DNA from: Betaproteobacteria bacterium
GTDB lineage: Bacteria; Pseudomonadota; Gammaproteobacteria; Burkholderiales; Burkholderiaceae_C
DNA length: 7,398 nucleotides
Reading direction: 5' to 3'
Assembly (NCBI GenBank): GCA_009927195.1
Contig: RFNL01000327.1
Coordinates: 1 to 7,398 of the forward strand
Below, piece after piece: positions 5,627 to 7,398 of this stretch; positions within the stretch are counted from its first letter, which is position 1, and every line of letters starts with the position of its first letter. The position numbers and the translations under genes are program-made. A model generated the notes under the pieces. That model saw only the letters and a program-made list of their open reading frames with translations, was not told where the DNA came from and searched no databases.

Positions 5627-6844
5627 TCAACGCACCCATTGGTTGAGTTGGATGATGGGCAGCATCACCGCCAGCACAATGAGCATCACCAAGCCACCCA
5701 TGGCCACGATCAGCAAGGGCTCGAGCAAGGTGGCCAATTGCATGGCGCGGCGCTGCACATCGTTGCCCAGTTGGTCTGCGCAGCGTTGCAGCATGTCGGG
5801 CAAACGGCCGGTTTGTTCGCCTTGGCGCACAAACATGGCCAGCAAGCTCGGGAGTCGGCGGTGTTGGGCCAAGGCCTGGGCCAGTGGGGCGCCTTCGCGC
5901 ACCAGCACCTCGGCTTGCAAGGCATCGGCGCGCAGGGCTTGGTTGGCCAAGGTGTCGGCCGCCGCGTGCAAGGCGCGCAAAATGGGCACACCGGCACCGG
6001 CGAGCATGGCCAGGGTGCTGGCAAAGCGCGCCGCGTTATAGCCACGCGCCAGCGGGCCCACCAGCGGCAAGCGCAGCCACAGCGCATCCCAGCGCAGGCG
6101 CAGCGGCGGCTGGCGCAGGGCTTGCCTGAGCAACACCGCGCCCGCCACCAAGGCAAGGGCCGCGTAGACCCACAGCGTTTGCACGGCATGGCTGATGGCC
6201 AGCATGACCACGGTCAAAGTGGGCAAACTGCGCTGGCTGCTTTGGAACACGGTGGCCACTTGCGGCACCACATAGGCCAGCAAAAACAGCACGATGAGGA
6301 TAGCCACACTGCTCACGATGGCCGGGTACAAGGTGGCCGCCATCAGTTTGGCGCGCAGGGTTTGTTGTTGTTCCAAATCGTTGGCCAGCCGCTCGAGCAC
6401 CTCGCCCAGGTGACCGCTTTGTTCGCCAGCGGCCACCACCGAGCGGTACACCAGCGGAAACTGGCGCGGGTGCTCGGCGAGCGCCTGGGCAAAGCTGGAC
6501 CCGGCGTTGACCTCGGCGCGCAAAGCGGCCACCAGATGGCGGTGACGGGTTTGCTCGGCCTCGTCGGCCAAGGCGCTCAAGGCGCGTTCCAGGGGCAGAC
6601 CCGCTCCCACCAGGCCGGCCAATTGGCGCGTCCAGGTGGTCAACTCGGTGCGGCTCAGGACAGCGCTGCGCCAAGCGCTTTGGCCCGTGGTTTGGCCATC
6701 GCTGGGTCCCAGGGCCGCCAGGGTCAAGGGCACCAGGGCCTGGGCCCGCAATTGGTTGCGCGCGGCGCGGGCCGAATCGGCCTCGACCACGCCGTTTTGG
6801 GCATGCCCTTGGGCATCCAAGGCTTGGTAGGTATAGGCCGGCAT
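5627..6844 (-). CDS. gspF: Type II secretion system inner-membrane platform protein GspF
   Basis: GspF is the polytopic inner-membrane protein that couples the GspE ATPase to pseudopilus assembly in type II secretion. The 405-residue length is normal for the family. It begins with the typical MPAYTYQALDAQG and contains two repeated T2SSF domains, roughly 68-190 and 270-392. Each carries the related motif EQSG (141-144) or EQTG (343-346). LYPAIV (172-177) is the conserved run into the first membrane segment. Hydrophobic stretches at about 173-195, 222-240 and 376-398 give the expected three transmembrane helices. The ATG at 6844 lies 11 bp after the gspE stop and has a poor Shine-Dalgarno sequence, so coupled translation is likely. 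Type IV pilus PilC and other type II-like systems have similar proteins; the GspE type of the partner favours GspF. Confidence 0.94.
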   Translation of the reverse strand: MPAYTYQALDAQGHAQNGVVEADSARAARNQLRAQALVPLTLAALGPSDGQTTGQSAWRSAVLSRTELTTWTRQLAGLVGAGLPLERALSALADEAEQTRHRHLVAALRAEVNAGSSFAQALAEHPRQFPLVYRSVVAAGEQSGHLGEVLERLANDLEQQQTLRAKLMAATLYPAIVSSVAILIVLFLLAYVVPQVATVFQSSQRSLPTLTVVMLAISHAVQTLWVYAALALVAGAVLLRQALRQPPLRLRWDALWLRLPLVGPLARGYNAARFASTLAMLAGAGVPILRALHAAADTLANQALRADALQAEVLVREGAPLAQALAQHRRLPSLLAMFVRQGEQTGRLPDMLQRCADQLGNDVQRRAMQLATLLEPLLIVAMGGLVMLIVLAVMLPIIQLNQWVR

Positions 6845-6855
6845 GCTCGGGGGGC

Positions 6856-7398
6856 TCAGTCGCGGGTCACGCGCAACAGTTCTTCGCGGCTGGTCAGTCC
6901 CAGCGCCACCAAACGCTCGCCGTCTTCGCGCAGGCTGCCCAAGCCGTTGCGCTGGGCTTGGCGCAGCAGGTCGCTTTCGCTGGCGCGGTTGTGGATCAGC
7001 CCGCGCAGGGGCTCGTCCACGCTGAGCAGCTCATAAATACCGGTGCGCCCTTGGTAGCCGGTGTGGCCACAAACAGTGCATCCGCTGCCTTGGCAAGCGG
7101 TGCAGGTTTTGCGCACCAGGCGCTGGGCCAGCACGCCCAACAAGGAGGAGCTGAGCAAAAACGGCTCAATGCCCATGTCGGTCAAACGCGTCACCGCACT
7201 CACCGCATCGTTGGTGTGCAAGGTGGCCAGCACCAAGTGGCCGGTGAGCGAGGCTTGCACCGCAATTTGTGCGGTTTCATGGTCGCGAATTTCACCGATC
7301 ATGATGATGTCGGGGTCTTGCCGCAAGATGGCGCGCAAGGCCTTGGCAAAGTCCAAATCGATCTTGGGGTTGACCTGGGTTTGGCCCACACCGGGCAG
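6856..7398 (-). CDS. gspE: Type II secretion ATPase GspE (C-terminal part, 5' end beyond window)
   Basis: GspE is the cytoplasmic hexameric ATPase that powers type II secretion at the inner membrane. The window holds its last 180 residues, in frame from the right edge. Visible motifs are the Walker B region RQDPDIIMIGEIRD (26-39 of the fragment), the His box TGHLVLATLHTND (52-64), and GYQGRTGIYELL (114-125). The usual C-terminal ending LLRVTRD is intact. The Walker A motif must lie outside the window. The zinc-binding tetracysteine element is present as C99-x2-C102 and C107-x2-C110, but only four residues separate the pairs, whereas classical GspE and PilB proteins carry a spacer of roughly 25-30 residues. 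GspE rather than PilB is favoured by VQASLTGHLVLATLHTND and by the adjacent gspF. It is the first visible gene of the leftward group. Confidence 0.95.
   Translation of the reverse strand: MPGVGQTQVNPKIDLDFAKALRAILRQDPDIIMIGEIRDHETAQIAVQASLTGHLVLATLHTNDAVSAVTRLTDMGIEPFLLSSSLLGVLAQRLVRKTCTACQGSGCTVCGHTGYQGRTGIYELLSVDEPLRGLIHNRASESDLLRQAQRNGLGSLREDGERLVALGLTSREELLRVTRD

Noticed and set aside
5624..7036. A 470-codon plus-strand open frame opposite gspF and gspE, rich in Gln, Gly and His
   Set aside because: It is antisense to two genes with clear family motifs. Its composition is what GC-rich Ala/Leu-coding DNA gives when read on the other strand, and it has no recognisable domain.

Overview
The window looks like chromosomal DNA of a betaproteobacterium, most likely Burkholderiales close to the Comamonadaceae. 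The reasons are a moderately high GC content, heavy use of TTG for Leu and CAA for Gln, and a TtcA, a 5'-nucleotidase of the PF06189 type and a GspE/GspF pair that all read as betaproteobacterial. The genus is an inference. I see no insertion sequence, phage gene, CRISPR array, tRNA or rRNA.

Left half (1-3592): a sugar-acid catabolic cluster. A UxaA/altronate-dehydratase-type enzyme, cut by the left edge, is transcribed leftwards from 818. Across a 209-bp divergent gap, three genes run rightwards: a short-chain dehydrogenase close to the DHRS6/2-keto-3-deoxy-L-fuconate dehydrogenase clade (1028-1783), a second NAD-type short-chain dehydrogenase (1828-2586), and a fumarylacetoacetate-hydrolase-family enzyme (2682-3548). 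A clear intrinsic terminator with a UUCG loop follows (3570-3592). Together they fit the non-phosphorylative hydrolytic route: aldonate -> 2-keto-3-deoxyaldonate (dehydratase) -> 2,4-diketo-3-deoxyaldonate (4-dehydrogenase) -> pyruvate plus a 2-hydroxy acid such as L-lactate or glycolate (FAH-family hydrolase). The sugar (L-fucose, L-rhamnose, a pentose, other) cannot be fixed from this window. No regulator, transporter, lactonase or aldolase is visible; they may lie beyond the left edge.

Right half (3646-7398): a leftward block of four genes, gspE (cut by the right edge), gspF, a 5'-nucleotidase and ttcA. The first three are tightly packed: 11 bp between gspE and gspF, and 1 bp between gspF and the nucleotidase. 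TtcA follows after a 150-bp gap without a recognisable intrinsic terminator. gspE/gspF supply the ATPase and inner-membrane platform of a type II secretion system. The nucleotidase and ttcA (tRNA C32 thiolation) are unrelated housekeeping functions.

Most of the window is ordinary. The points most worth a second look are the combination of a UxaA-type dehydratase with two tandem dehydrogenases and an FAH-type hydrolase, a perfect 9-bp inverted repeat in the divergent promoter region, the very short tetracysteine module in GspE, and the stop/start coupling of a nucleotidase to gspF.
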